Notes under the pieces: generated by a model
Database searches by the model: none
Told to the model about the DNA's origin: nothing
Seen by the model: only the letters and a program-made list of their open reading frames with translations
Shown here: piece after piece, positions 22,707-36,078 of the stretch
Layout of the letters: the number at the start of each line of letters is the position of its first letter
How positions within the stretch are numbered: the first letter of the stretch is position 1
From: Zhengitettix transpicula
Taxonomy: Eukaryota > Arthropoda > Insecta > Orthoptera > Tetrigidae
Length of the DNA stretch: 64,000 nucleotides
Assembly: GCA_037074705.1 (NCBI GenBank)
Contig: CM073591.1
Coordinates: forward strand, 82,972,032 to 83,036,031
Reading direction: 5' to 3'
Made by a program: the position numbers and the translations under genes

Positions 22707-24402
22707 TTCTACCATACACGTGCATGTAGCGAAAGCTAAAAAATAGTATTGGGTGAAGGAGTGACCTACCAGGTGAAACCTCGTCGCATATGTCATTATT
22801 GCGAAATTTAAGAGTATGTGCGAAAGATAACCTACGAGTGGAGGATACACGTTTTCACAAGCTTTTGCATTTAGTACACCCATACATTTCTAAAAAAATG
22901 CGGTAAATTCAGCAGAAGAAATATTTCTTGTAACATTGAGATATTTGGCAATCGGACGAAGTTCGCAATATTTGAATTTTCCTGTAGTTATTTCTCATCA
23001 GAGAAATAATACCGGAAAATTTTAATTGCATTTATAAGGCCTTAAAGAAAACTTAGTCAATAGTATGTAAAAAATTCATTAAGAAAAACCAAAATAATTT
23101 TTTTAATTTTAACAATAACTGAAAATCCTTGTTTTAATTAATAAACTTAACAAAAATTTGAGGACGTGTTATATATTTTTACTAATTGTTGATAAAAATA
23201 CATATATTTATATGAAAATGATTGAATTTAGATTAATTTTTATATTTCATCAGGAAATTTTTTTTATTAAACACTTTAATTTTTGAGATGGAATTCCTAG
23301 GATTTTGTTGATCTGCTGTGAACAATAGCACGTTTATGTGCCACAGTGTTGGTTCATATATGCTATCGGAACCATTACTTGAGCGCTTTGACTGCCGAAC
23401 TTTCTTCATCTCCTTTTTTGAATGCACATAGAAAATTATTAATTTTTTTATTTTATCCACTGTGAAACTTTGTAAAAACTCAATAACTTTCATAAACTTA
23501 AAGCTGATGAAAAAGGCACGAAATTTACCAAATAGTAGGAAGATAAGGCCTGCTGATCAGAACTGCTGATATTCCAACACACACGTCAGGTCTTGCGGAA
23601 CATCACAGGCCCAGGCCTGTAGACGATCAGGCGACGGCCTGCACGTGTATGGTAACATTTTAACTGACGATCTGGTTAACTGAATTTCCGGACTGCAGGA
23701 TAACTGGACATGAATGTTTAATGTACATAACATTTAAAGTTTGATTAGTTTAAAACCGAATATTTTTGTCTGTTTTCACGTTATATATTTCTTATTATTA
23801 TTTACGTCTCAGGTGCTAGTTTATGAAATATATTTTATTCAATGGCTGTTTTCATTTATGTACGTAATTGAGAGTTGTCATTATTAAAACCCATTAAACG
23901 TTTATTGTTTTCTACATGCTTCGTTTCGGATTTATAAATTTTATTTAAACATTGTTTCCGATTTCTTTTAATATTCTTTAAGTTAGTAACCCCAAATAAA
24001 TACAATTAAAGTAAATATTCTCTATTAATCACTAATCATATCACAATAATCTGGGACGTTTTGTTTATAATCATTAAATTACGATCATGGCCATTTAATT
24101 CACCGGAGATACGTAAAACGCAGTATATATTATCACATTCTGAATTTCTATATCCGAAACACAATTATCTTTTAGAGATTAACGTTCTATAGTTACAATT
24201 CAATGACAGCGTGGGTGATACTGTGAGATCATGTTTAAAATTAAAATATTAGGATTCTAAGGATTTCATGATAAAGTAGTTTTTATCAAAAATGTAGACT
24301 GTAGAAAAATTTGAAATAAATTAGATATTGCGGTTTATGAGGTCTCTTTTAGTATATTTGTACTATTCTTTTTATGAAAGAAAATAGGAGCTTCAAAATG
24401 GC
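22707..24402. mobile_element. ~1.7 kb segment splitting the RNase H domain of a LINE
   Basis: This sequence separates two halves of one LINE RNase H domain, so it is probably a later insertion. It is AT-rich, with no recognisable transposase or reverse transcriptase. Left and right ends share only weak inverted similarity (aaaaaatagta near 22738 against tactattctttttat near 24359), not enough to call terminal repeats. An alternative is that the two LINE halves come from separate copies. Confidence 0.4.
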
Positions 24403-24985
24403 ATCGCAGGGAAAACGAGGAGGTGGACGCACTGACGGCCACTGCACAAGAAGTTCTACCATTGTACGAAGCCCCAACCTGTACATACTCGGACATTCTA
24501 ATTGAATGTACAAGAAAAGTGGAGGGTAGCTGGCAGGACACGAGTAGAGGAGGAAATAACGGCTTCTCCCAATAGAACCTGCAAACATCAGCAGATCTGT
24601 GCCACCTCAACAACATCTCAAGAAAACAACAAATAATAGTCTCCAGAATTAGAACTTTGCACACCAAACTCATACACGAATATCTTTTTTCCAGAACAGA
24701 TCAGCCCACCTGTGATGTATGTGATCAAGCCCTCACCATCCAGCGTATTCAATTTGAATGCACAAAATATGAGGATATACGCAGGAGGACTTTAGCCGAG
24801 TTCTCTGGAGAAGACTTCTGCATACACACCTCGACGATTAAGAGCCTCCTGGAGTTCGTCTCCGACACAAAACTGACATCCGCTATTTGAAACGTTGTTC
24901 ACAATTGGAAATTTTCTAACCTGCTTAACTTAATTATGTAAATACTTTTAGAGGGTCGCCAATAACCAACAGATTGACGTGACCA
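24403..24985 (+). pseudogene. RNase H-bearing LINE (I-clade type), right part and 3' end
   Basis: This is the continuation of the LINE at 21661-22706. HRRENEEVDALTATAQEVLP is the end of the RNase H domain (GNExVDxLA), where the left part left off. Then come RIRTLHTKLIHEYLFSRTDQ and the zinc-knuckle-like PTCDVCDQALTIQRI with FECTKYEDIRRR. The coding part ends at 24890. The 3' untranslated region includes gggtcgccaataacc and gacgtgaccataaat, which recurs in the copy on the minus strand near 27240. Confidence 0.72.
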
Positions 24986-25149
24986 TAAATCAATTTAAAA
25001 AAATTAAATGTCGTAACATATATTATTATATATATATGACGTCTGATGTAACTTTTAAGAATTTAGACCTTAATTGTGGATTGTATTATATTTTTAAAAT
25101 CAGTATTTATTGCTTAAAATATTATTTATAACGAGTAAAATTCAATTTT

Positions 25150-25390
25150 TGCCGGCCGACTGTGGTGCCGAGGACAGCGTCATTGTCTCGTATCACAGAG
25201 GTCCCGGATTCGAATCCCGGCATGGACATGAATGTTTGTGGTCGTCATGGACACGAAAACTAGGGGTTAAGTCTGAAGGAGAATCGACACTCTGATCAGG
25301 TGTCATGTAACACGTCTATTGACAGTCTGGCAGTCGTCTCGATAGATCATGGCCCTTCATAGGCTGTTGCACCAAGGAGGAGTAGTAGTA
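25150..25390 (+). repeat. tRNA-derived SINE
   Basis: The head contains ctgtggtgccgaggacagcg, then acagaggtcccggattcgaa and tcccgg, an RNA polymerase III B box with the tRNA-like T-arm palindrome. The body follows (tgaatgtttgtggtcgtcat, tctgaaggagaatcgacact) and ends in aggaggagtagtagtagtg. As a full head-to-tail copy it is one of the best of the family in this window. Confidence 0.75.
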
Positions 25391-27237
25391 GTGAAATCAA
25401 TTTTTAAATGTTATAAATATTTTTCTGACTAATTATTCACATTTAAATAAAGATTGTTTTGTAGATCTGAAAATTGAAAAAGGATTAACTGAAATTATAG
25501 ACTCAATAGAGATATTGTGTATTTATAAATATTTGTCATGTTATTGTGATTCATAAGTTGCGCTCTTTAGTCTACGTAGTTCTCAAAAATAATAAAATTT
25601 TCTATAATGGTTAAGCACAGTGCTTTCGAGGACCACGCATTAATGAGATGTCGTGGTCATAAGATGAACAATTTTCTGTTCCAGATATTGTGTATGTGTA
25701 TCCTTAACATACATTTGTCTCCTTCATACTTTTCTCTTTCGTCAATTTCCTCCCAATCAACTTGTTTTTCTTCGTTTCTTTCAAGAATATCACTTCTTTT
25801 TTATTGTTATTTAGTAGTCAATCCACTTATACCATTAAATTTTGAGTTGCTCTGTGTAACAGACAGTGGAACGTCCGATAAGTGCTTTCGCCTTTCGGTC
25901 AAATGACCCTTGCAATACAGACCCATTTATTTCAGCGAGCAGATGGCTGACATGTCGGGGGCGCATTCATCGGTAATAATTCAAGTGGCTTCACGCAGAT
26001 GGTCGATTAATGAACATGAGGCCTTTATCGCTCATAGGTATAGTGATAAACGAGGTGATCAGTAGGTCTATGTTACATTACCATCATTACGATATGTCAG
26101 TGTAAAATTATATAAATTTGAAATTAATCCTTTGAAATGCTTCTATATGATTGTAATATTACTGGTTGTAATAATTTTTTTCAACTTTTTAAAGTTATAT
26201 CATTATCTAGGATAAAAAGTTTCGAAAATATTACCACACTGTGCGGATGAATCTAAATGTACATTAAAACATCGGTAGAAATTACACACAACTATTCAAT
26301 ATTTCACAGTGGCGCCTGAACTTTCCAAGTAATTAAATTTTAGAAATACGTTTCCTAACTCTATTGTTATTGTAATAGAGGCAATGCTTTGTGGTTGTTA
26401 AAATTCCGTTTTCATCATTATAAAAAACAAATTTAACTGTAAATGTAATATATAAACATTTATTCACAGAAATTATATGTTGTAATGTCACACGTATCAA
26501 TTTTAGGCCTATGCCATTACATATTATGTATATATATATATTGTAATAAACAAAGTTAAATTAATTTTTTAATTATAATGGTGCCAAATTGTTGTACACC
26601 AAAATATTAAAGGGAAATATATCTCAAGGATCGCCTACGGGCCTCCAAGAAAAAAAATAGGAGCTTATAAAATTAACACAGAAAACTGTAAAACTTTTTA
26701 TAACAAATCAAACGCTTATTTACTACCCTTAACCAAAACCAAACAAACACCTTGGACCGTCAAAATTGGTTCCCAAGCGGTCCAACACCCTTCAACGGAT
26801 GCACGTTATTTCGTGGTTCGTTAATGATCACTATAAACTCACAACCCTACATTAAGCACCCTTCTTCACTTTGCTACAGCAAAGCTGCATTGCCCATTGT
26901 CACCATAGGAGGTGTGGAGATAGGATTTGTTGGCAGAGCTATCATAGATAGACGGCTTTACCCGAGATTACCATCTCCCGGGACCTTTTACCAACCTTGG
27001 ACTGGCCTTAATCTCGAGTGAGATTCGCTATACCAAAACAATACAAATTGGATCCACTATAGCACAGAACTGCTTAGGATTGGAATGACTTCAGACCAAA
27101 AAAAAAACAACGACCAGAAACGACGGCGCACCTGGACAGAACGTCCAACTCGACCACACTGGTTGCGTGAGTTGGCTATCGGCTACTGACTGACTTGTTT
27201 TTACTTTCCAAGGCTTTGAGGTTTCTAATGGTCGCGT
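25391..27237. other. Spacer between two convergent LINE copies
   Basis: No gene is recognised. The frame at 26752-27021 (89 residues) lies in a more GC-rich stretch (about 26750-27240) that could be part of an unrecognised element, but no motif supports this. Confidence 0.5.
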
Positions 27238-28790
27238 CGACATTGTGGTCATTGGCGACCCGTATGTTATTTACAATAGTTTACATTTCGTTATTATTTA
27301 CATACATAGATATTCTTAACATTATTAGCAATTTGGTTTCTATATTTGTTCACTTAGGTTTGGTTCCTCGATAAGTTTTATGGAACATGGCAGCTGTCGT
27401 TGAAGTACAGAGGTCTGAGATGTGGTGTTTTGCGATTGAAGCTCTTCTGATGTCGTTATATCTGCTGCAATAGAAGAGTATTTGGGGAATAGTTGGTGGT
27501 TGACTGCATTTTTCACAGGTTGGTTGGGTAGATAGGAACATAGGAACGCATGAGTACAAACTGAGTGGAGGGTTCTTACACTAGATAGCATCACCTGTTT
27601 TTTTTTCTGTTTATGGTTTATGGTTTCTGTTCACAGTGTTCACTGTGAATTATTCTGTTGTTCTTCCTTCAAAATTTTTCGTTCCGCGTGTTTTCAAAAT
27701 TTTCTTTACAGGAGTTCCCTTGCTGTTGTACGGAAATTCGTTTTCTCTGTTGTGTATAATTTTGGATGCTACTTTTGCCAACTTGTCGACGCTGAGGTTT
27801 CCGGGTATTCCTCTATGCGCAGGGATCCATGCTAGACAGATGTTTTGATTTCTATTCCTTATCTAATGAGGTATAATGTTTTGTTCCTTTTTGGAGGGTT
27901 TATATCTTTAATTGCCTCAGATGAATCTGTTAGAATCTGGTTATTGTTATCCGGGAAGTTTATGCAGAGTTCAGAGGCCATGTAGATAGCCGCTAGGGCC
28001 GATGACTGGTTATTTAGTGTTCTAGTGCTCTGGTCAGAACTGCTGTAGATTGCGCTCGCTACTCCTGCTGTAGACTTGGTTCCATCTGTATACACTGATC
28101 TCAGATAAATGTGTTTCTTGATTAATTCATCGCGTTCCTTCACGAAGTTATCTTATTTTGTGTTGTCTTTTTCTTGGTTAAAAGGGTTAGGTCTACTGGA
28201 ATGTCTAGGATTTTCCACAGTGGTGTTCTTGGGAATGTGTTTTGTTCAATTTGTGGCAGTGTGATCCTCGCTGTCCTCATGTGTTTTTCCAGAATTTTAT
28301 GGAACGGTATCGCTTCTAATACTTCCCCACTGTGGTGGTAATAAAAGGCATTATTTGTTGTCTGATTTCGGGATTACTTGACTCAAGAGATTTTATGGTG
28401 AACTGGATTCATAAGATTTTTCTTCTGAATGCCAGCGATAATTCTCTTATTTCTGTCCTTAGTCTCGTTTTTGGGGTGGATCTTATGCACCCCGATATGA
28501 GTCTTACCGCCTCTTTCTGAATTTAGTTTAGTTCCTATAATGTTTCTTTATTCGCAGACTGGTAAAGGTGGCCAAATATTCTATTTTCGCGAGCATTATG
28601 GATTTATATGTAAGTTGTAGAGTATTGTGGTTGGCCCCTCAGTTTATATCTGCTATTAGTCTTAATATATTTATTCGTTTCTGTTATTAGCTTACTACCC
28701 CATATTATTCCTAGAAACTTGTGATTTTTGTACTTGTTATGGTTCGTTGGAATCCGTTTTATATGTAGACATTTCGGGTTGAACTTATAG
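27238..28790 (-). pseudogene. RNase H-bearing LINE, second copy, minus strand
   Basis: The same family as the plus-strand copy at 21.7-25.0 kb, read on the minus strand in several frames. From about 28700 it reads INWGANHNTLQLTYKSIMLA and KIEYLATFTS (after the reverse transcriptase), then RRLILSGCIRSTPKTRLRTE and LAFRRKIL. The RNase H domain starts near 28090 with SVYTDGTKSTAGVASAIYSS (catalytic Asp kept), followed by NNQSSALAAIYMASELC (the catalytic Glu position reads Ile) and ILTDSSEAIKDI. The Cys-rich tail QPTCEKCSQPPTIPQILFYC follows, then YNDIRR. The 3' untranslated stretch near 27240-27270 matches that of the other copy. Several stops and frameshifts make it inactive. Confidence 0.75.
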
Positions 28791-31559
28791 TATACTAAAT
28801 CTGAATGTCGATGACTCGTTAAAAAACTTCAATTTCTGGTTCAAATGAAATATTTTAAACTGGATATAAAATGTTGCTTACAGAGAAAGGAGAAATATTA
28901 AGTAGACAGCAATAAATGTTCAACCTTTTTGGGCATAAAAATTATCAGATTAAATTGTTTGCCTTATTCTCACTCAAGTGTGTCAACCAGGAATTTACAT
29001 TTCGAGACATTACAATTCCCTAGCTAAAAATCAAGTTGTAGACCATAACATTTTATACAATGATTTATATTCAAGACCCGAATGTATTGTTTGGAACAGA
29101 AGCGATAAGGTTGACGTCATAACTAGGAAGAGGACATCAGCGAATGTGTCAATTTACCTTAAAGAGATCAGTCACAGTACAATTAATTTATATGTTTCCT
29201 AAGAATTTACAGGGTGTGTTTCTATGTAATGTTTTCTTATCTGTTGCGAACCAGGGAGTTGCTGTTTTAAGGTTTACATCTGAGTTATTAATATAATAAT
29301 TGATTCTAACAAAATAATTTCATCTAATTGTACGAGTAATAATACTGTTGCAATAGTTACTATGCACCTACATTTTGTAATATAATTATAATGCTAAGGA
29401 TTCATTACTATCCTTCTCAAACTAAAACTAAAACTTAAAACTCAATTTAACAGATTGAATCAAATCATTCAAGTCCAGATCCGTACGAGTAATATTTTGT
29501 TATATTACTAAATGATAATCAGGTTGATAGTGAACATGAATAGTTTATAATGAATGAGCAACGTTTCTAATTGTAAATGATATAAATTGCGTAATACATT
29601 TATTACTAACTTTCCCGCTCTTTCTCCTGAACATTTATGGGTCATTCATGCCACAATAAACTCGATTAGTCTATTAATCAGAAAAGCGATTTGCTTTCAG
29701 GTAATTCAAAACGTTTGAAAAATGACATCCATTATAAAAGCCATTACATTGATTTATGATTCGGTCGGACAAAGTTTTTAATGTACTCAATGGAAACTTT
29801 CCTTTACGAAAGGAAGATTTTAAAGGTTATGAAATTGGTAGGCAATTGATGTGTTCTCCAAACAGATGTAACTAAATATATACAGATAATGTTACTGTAA
29901 TATAAATTAAAATATTGCATTTTTATTAAAAAATCAAGTATATTTTGCTCTAATTAACAATTTCTTACACCAACTTTGACATTAATCTCAAATTTGAAAT
30001 TTATGCTGTAGTTTTATGTTATATGTTATAGAGACCTTTCCTGTGAGCAATTTTTAGGTATTTAAAGTCTCCGCCAACAGAGATATTGCAACTCAAACTT
30101 TGCGAAAAATTGTAAAATACTATTTTGAAAAGAGTATAATTTATAAATGGTAACTCAGTTACTATTGATATATAGTAACTGCTCTATTATATGTAAATGC
30201 ACAAATAATACTCAGGCCCACAAACTATTTCTTCTTGGGGAAATTAGCCTACGAAAATGAAAATTTCTCCATTTTCTATCGATAACTTGGTAATACGCAA
30301 ACTATATGAAAAATAATATTAGGTACGTAAACAGGGGTTTTATTCCAAATTCTAAATGAGCGTAATATTGGTTTTGCATTTCCGTTCCTTTCCTCACGTT
30401 AATTTCTTCATTATATCGCTTTATGTGGGCTTAAAGTTTTTTATTCATGTTATTAACATCTATTGGGTGAAAATAAATTATTGTAAATAAATATATTCAG
30501 TATTTTATATAATTTAAAAAGCATTTATGACAATATTTAAACAGAAGTTTCGTTTAACTACATGATTGTATTAATTTTGTAATTATTATATTATTATTTA
30601 CTTGATCAAATAAAGTGGTCATTTAATTTTTTGAAATATTTTTTCATGTTTCACATGCAATTTTCTGCCACCATCGAGCTTAACTGAATCGCTGTATTCT
30701 GTATATTCATGTTTATTTTTCATTACAGCTGTTCTTATCCCGTAGGGCTACAACCAGGTCTTGGAAAACCTTGTGCTGGTTAATACCATTTTTCTTTTAG
30801 TTTTGTAAGCCTTGCCGTTCATAAAGTAATTATTCCATTCAATACTTAACTTTCAGAATTATTTCTAAACTCGTCTGTTGATCATTATTTTTTTCTTAGG
30901 ATATTTACAAAACATGGCTTGAAAATCGTGTATGACGACTCAATATTGCTTACAAAGTGCTTAGAAATCTTTGAGTAGCACTTATCATTGATCAACAAAT
31001 TGCATATACCTCTTTAACTTATAAAGTATAAAAATAATTGATAATAATTTTTTGGTTACATTTGACATTGTAGTTCATAATATAAATATAAGATGTGTTA
31101 GTAGTAGTCTTGATCTCTAGTAATGATAACTTCAGAATTTTAGATTAATTGTTGGATTATATATTTATAATTATTATTTATTTTCCATTAGCAATCAGAA
31201 TACAGGGAACATACATGTTGCTAAATAGTATGTATGATGGGAATGTAACAAAAATTGTTTCGGAAATTGAAGTTAATTCCGGCAAAATAAATGGTTTAAA
31301 AAATTATAACATTTGACTTCCTTCGACTGATATATCAAAATATAGATAACAGTCCTCGGAAATAGTCAGTTTATTATAAAACTCTCATGAAAAAACGGAA
31401 AATTTCGGTTCTTTGAGCCATATTCATCTGTCTCTCTTCATATTATAATATCAAACATTTTAAAATGTTTACAGACATCCATACATTACTATCACCCTTA
31501 AATAAGCCAAAAGCTCCTGTGCTCTGATGTCAGCTTTATAACAAACTGCCTATTGAAAT
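28791..31559. other. No supported gene
   Basis: Very AT-rich sequence. The short frame at 28978-29202 has no recognisable domain and I see no repeat shared with the rest of the window. Confidence 0.55.
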
Positions 31560-31690
31560 GAAAAAATTTGATTTTGAGTTCTGTCAACTGCCTAGTGCAG
31601 TTGTGTCTCTCTCGGCTGTTACATATTTTCTGCACCTGAAGAAAGGAATAAGGGTTCTAGAAACGTTGTTAACCTTATTAAGAAATTATA
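31560..31690 (+). repeat. Repeat related to the right arm of the 42.3 kb element
   Basis: The stretch gtcaactgcctagtgcagtt, then tgtctctctcggctgttaca and ttttctgcacctgaagaaag, follows the same order of words as 42655-42730 (gtcaactgacttgtgcagtt, ttttcttagcgcctgaagaa). It continues with ttctagaaacgttgttaacc, the kind of tail seen at Penelope-like 3' ends. Similarity is partial, so the link is moderate. Confidence 0.5.
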
Positions 31691-33537
31691 CAGACTTTAC
31701 GATACAGAATATATTTTGAAGTATGAAAATTAAGTGACTCCATAGACTCCATAGATAGGACAGCGAAATAGTATTTATAAATTAAATCATACGGATTGAC
31801 GGAGTGACGTATCCAGAGATTCAATAAAGGGACTAATAAAATTCAGTAAAAATTCGAAATTCAGCTTTCTTGGTTAATAGAAGCTTATCGAGAAAGTAGT
31901 CAACACACCAATATTGAGAATTACTGAGTAATATTTACAAAAGCTCACAGAGGAAAGCTTTATTATATTCGTTATATTCAGACCAGTGCGTTTCCTAAAA
32001 ACTGACTGTGAAATAAACGCATCGGACTGGAAAACTGTTAATGGTGAGAAACGTACTGCAAAGCCTTTATTTATTAAAAAAATATATATGTCTGATTGTA
32101 TTATAAGGTCAGAGTGCAGACGCAGGCCTCTGTTTTTATTAATGGGTTATCATTCAAATGTAAATATAACTTCAATTGTATATGTAAAAATTCACTCGTA
32201 CGTTTTTTATTACGATCTGTCTACTTTCTTGAAATACTTAAAGTAAAATCACAAAGTTAATCACAAAACAGTCACTAATTTTGACTTAATGTTTAAATAC
32301 AGCAAATAGTTTTGGAAGAGCGTACTAATTGAATTATTGTCAAACTGAGCAAAGAGAAAGAAAACATGCATTTGTAAATTCAAACAAACTAGGAATTTTT
32401 CTTCGCGTAGTTCTCACACTAGAAGACAATAATTAAATGGTTCCAAATGTAATGTATATGTAAATGTTATATATTTCACAATAAATAAAATGAGATTTTA
32501 AAGAAAAAAACACCTATTTTCCTTTCTATACTCGTGAGCGTATATAATTTTTTATCATTACCAGCAACTTCCATTTTCACTTTTAGTTATTGAAATTCTA
32601 TATTTAATCCTCTCAATTTTATGTTACTTCTCACATACATTCGGTCAAGATATCCTAGATTCAAATTCAGACTTCCATTTGAGTAGTATTTGATGAAGAA
32701 CGTATGGAACTCTTGATCTACTGTCATTCCCAACATTGTTACTATCAGAGTGTTTGGGCAACTTTTACTTATCATTTTTTATACATCAGATAAATTTACC
32801 GTATTACTTTCAGATTGCTTTATATATTGCGCAAGATTTCTGTGATCTCCCTTTCAGGGATACAGAACTCGTCGAACTTTCATGTTTACATTTAGAACCT
32901 TCTCCAGGTGCGCTAGATCCTCTATAGTTTCCGCCTCCGCTCGAGCACACATTATTCTCTTTAATGTCTCTTCTTAGTTTACCTCCGGAGCAACTCTCCT
33001 GCCTGCTTGAGGGGCAAAGAAAACAAAATGCCATGAACCAGAAAGTTATAATAGCTTACAAAGAATTAAATCGGTTGCAATTTCTTTTCTGTAGCAACTT
33101 CGCTTCATATCAACGAATCAACTAAGTTTGTGTTTAAATATTCTCTATTGGCATTATTAGGCCTTTCTTACATACGGGAATTAAAACTTTGTTCATGTTA
33201 TGGTTAGTTTTTGGCAAAAGGATTTGTGTTCTTCGTGCATAATATTTATACGAGAGGGTTTTTTGTTTTGATCTTTCTATTTATGGCGTTACTTATTACT
33301 CATTGTTACTGTATAAAACATTTTTATTTAAAACGTTTCGTTACTTCTTGGCTTTATCCATAAGATTATTTTAAGGATATCTGTTGCGAAATTACCCAAC
33401 CGCATTAAAAAGTTACGCTTTAGCACGTCACAGATTATGCTGTGGCAGAGATCATAATGGAGTCAACGTGATATCTTTAAGTACTTTAGCAACGAAAAAT
33501 TAGGAACTGACATACGCGCTGAGTTTTAAAAAATCTT
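31691..33537. other. No supported gene
   Basis: AT-rich. A GC-raised patch at about 32840-33030 has open frames on both strands (32736-32927 plus, 32810-33034 minus) but no domain. Confidence 0.5.
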
Positions 33538-33722
33538 AGTGGTCAGCGTCACCGTCTCGCATCACAGAGGTCCCGGGTTCGAATCTCAGCGAGGGCATGG
33601 TTGTTGTGTGTGTATGTTTCCATACCGAGAAACGCCCAGAAATTAGTTCCCCTACCAAGTGTTAGAAAACAGTGTAGAGAATCGCTAATGATGCTATTGA
33701 TGCGATTATAAATAAATAAAAT
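33538..33722 (+). repeat. tRNA-derived SINE
   Basis: This copy reads tcttagtggtcagcgtcacc, then atcacagaggtcccgggttc and gaatctc, the same head as the copies at 25.1 and 55.2 kb. The body contains gtgtgtatgtttccataccg and the tail ends in ataaataaataaa. Confidence 0.75.
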
Positions 33723-34179
33723 ATTGTATAATTGTTTTGTACATTATACAGAGAAGCTGCATAATTTGTCATTAAATAATAGTTTACGTTTTATTATCAA
33801 CATATAATTATATCAAAAGTTACGGAAATTCGTTCGTAAATATACTCAACGTACAGCAAAAGAAAATAAATTCTATACGTATATCATCTAGCCTCTTGAC
33901 ACCAAATATTTTGTGTATCTATTAATATCATGCCCTTTAAAAGTATAACTTAATTGGTTAACTGCCTCAAAAAAAAAACCTTTCAGTTATTTCTCTGTGA
34001 AGCGAACAAATTCCCTGTCTAAGCAGTAAAAGATCGGGTTTTCAATGTTTTGTCTCAAAGTGACCCTGTCTTTTCGACTCTACGGTAACTTAAAAACCTT
34101 CGAGAAGACCGCCAAACTGTCATCTCACATGGCACATTCTGGAATTTGGAATGGCGCGTGGCCATTGTGTCCAGAATTA

Positions 34180-34290
34180 ACTCCAGTTTAGTTCGTCAAA
34201 CATCCATTCTCGTGCCGGTATTCGAACTCGGGACTTACGATGCGGGGCAATAACACTGACCAGTACTACACAGCAGGTAGGTCTTTATGG
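34180..34290 (-). repeat. tRNA-derived SINE head, minus strand
   Basis: On the plus strand tgccggtattcgaactcggg followed by gcaataacactgaccagtac is the reverse complement of the SINE head (B box with gttcgaat, and a ggtcagtgttattgc A-box side). Sequence from about 34080 may be its body but is too diverged to align by eye. Confidence 0.6.
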
Positions 34291-35244
34291 TTTAAAATGA
34301 CTAAAACACTACCCATTCCTCTATATAAAAAGTTTCAATGAATCCGATCCGACCACTTTCTTGTGAAGTCAGCGTGAAAGTCTGACACGAATTTAGATGT
34401 GGTCGGTTCCTAATGCATGAAAAGTAAAGATATGCTAATATAATTTACCCCTTTGTATTTAAAAAATTATTGGTAACAATTTCGTCTTTACCATACGAAA
34501 CAGCTCAAATGATTCCAATTGATCTTCTCTTTAATTAGAGTTTCGTGACTGCTTCCAGCTGTCACGCTTTAGGGCATAGTTTCTGTTGTAGCCGGCTTTT
34601 GTGCCCTGCTGCCTTTGTCTTTAGAGCGAAGGGTCTCAGCAGCTGCATTAACACTCCGGTTGACATATCCCAGTTCTCTGTTTTCTGCCGTAAAGAACTG
34701 GCTAACATTGAATCGCTATAGAAAGGCGTATTCCGATAATTATATTCAATGTTGGTTATTTGATAAGCCAGTGAACAAACTGTTTTGAGTTTTTGACACT
34801 TTCAACATCAGTTATCAATAATTGCACAGCATTCCTTCCCTGAACTCTACTTAGAATTATCATTGCTGGAAATCTACGGCCTAATTTTTTCTGTGAATCG
34901 ACATATTCATACATCTCCATTTATTAATTTCCAGTTTAAATGGTTAAATCTATTAGTGTACAGGTCTCATACACTTTTCCATCCCTGGTCTTTCTTGAAG
35001 TCAAATGGAAGTTCCATGATTCTTAATTTATTTATATTTATTCTCTTTACATTTATTGATCACTGAAGTTTAGTCCTTTGTTGAATATTAATTGTTTAAA
35101 TTTTCCATGGCGGATAGATTATACGAACGTATTGTTGACGGTTAGTCGTTCAATAGCCCAGTATTTATATACAACTTACCGCGCAAAAGGTCGGATATTT
35201 TTTGCTTTCGCCTTGTATATCTTAAGCCATTAGTGAAAAACCAA

Positions 35245-36078
35245 GTTTCCGAATTCTGAAGGCCTCAGAAAAAGTTTCTATGGTCTAAAAACCACGAAAT
35301 TTTACACTTATTTTCAGTTGTTCGTTAATACCAAAAATAGTGAAAATAATTAAGGTAATAAATTTTAGAGCATAAGATTCTGCATCGAATGGTGTATTCT
35401 AGTACGAAATTCGGTCGAAAGAAGTAATAAAAATCGTACGTCAAATTTACGTCGTTTTAAGTCATTTTCGAAAAGAATGCAGTTTGACATAATTCTAGTA
35501 TAATTCCTAAATGTTCGGTAGATCACTTATATGTAACCGAACAAAAATTTTAAACAATTTAATTATCTTTACAACGCATAACCCGGTTTTAAAAAGCGAT
35601 TGAGAATTGTCTAAAATATACACATTTTTTCTGGATCTATAGCTCCGGACCGATCGTGTTAATATTATGGTGCTGAGGATGAGAGTGACGATTTCCTACG
35701 TGAGGGTGAAACTTGTCTTTTATAGAGCACATTCAAATGTTTAAGAGTATTGTTTTTCTAAGAGGAAGGAAGAGTCCAGCGTTTCAAAGAATATTTTTCA
35801 AAGAAGAGAGAATAGCATTCGGAACTGCGGACTTTAATCCAAGCACTTTTGCTATTTTTTCTTCCTTGCAAACGAATATAGACCGACCTAATGTCGTAAT
35901 CAGATATACCATTCGATGCAGAATTATATGCTCTACAATTGATTACGGAAAATTATTTTCAATAGAATACTTTATGTTTTTTCTATTAGCGAAAAACTGA
36001 AAAGAGGTACAAAATTTAGTGGTTTTTAGGCTACAGAAACCTTTCCCCAGACCTTTATAATTGGAAAAATTGGAACCA
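35245..36078. mobile_element. Element with ~190-base inverted repeats
   Basis: The left arm (about 35245-35425) and right arm (about 35870-36078) are inverted copies. For example, gattctgcatcgaatggt on the left matches accattcgatgcagaatt on the right, and tctaaaaaccacgaaatttt on the left matches aaaatttagtggtttttagg on the right. The spacer of about 450 bases (35426-35869) shows no domain. An open frame at 35713-36000 lies across the right arm and looks incidental. This may be a MITE-like or foldback element, or a head-to-head duplication. No target-site duplication was established. Confidence 0.72.

Noticed and set aside
23500..23535. Possible hammerhead ribozyme core (ctgatga followed by gaaa)
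   Set aside because: The bases between the two core boxes do not pair into stem II. Other ctgatga occurrences checked by eye also failed.
24335..24673. 112- and 79-residue minus-strand open frames
   Set aside because: They are antisense to the LINE RNase H and C-terminal region, which gives a recognised protein on the plus strand.
25195..25225. Possible tRNA gene (B box and T-arm palindrome)
   Set aside because: The same head recurs at several loci with SINE bodies and tails, and no full cloverleaf is formed. These are tRNA-derived SINEs.
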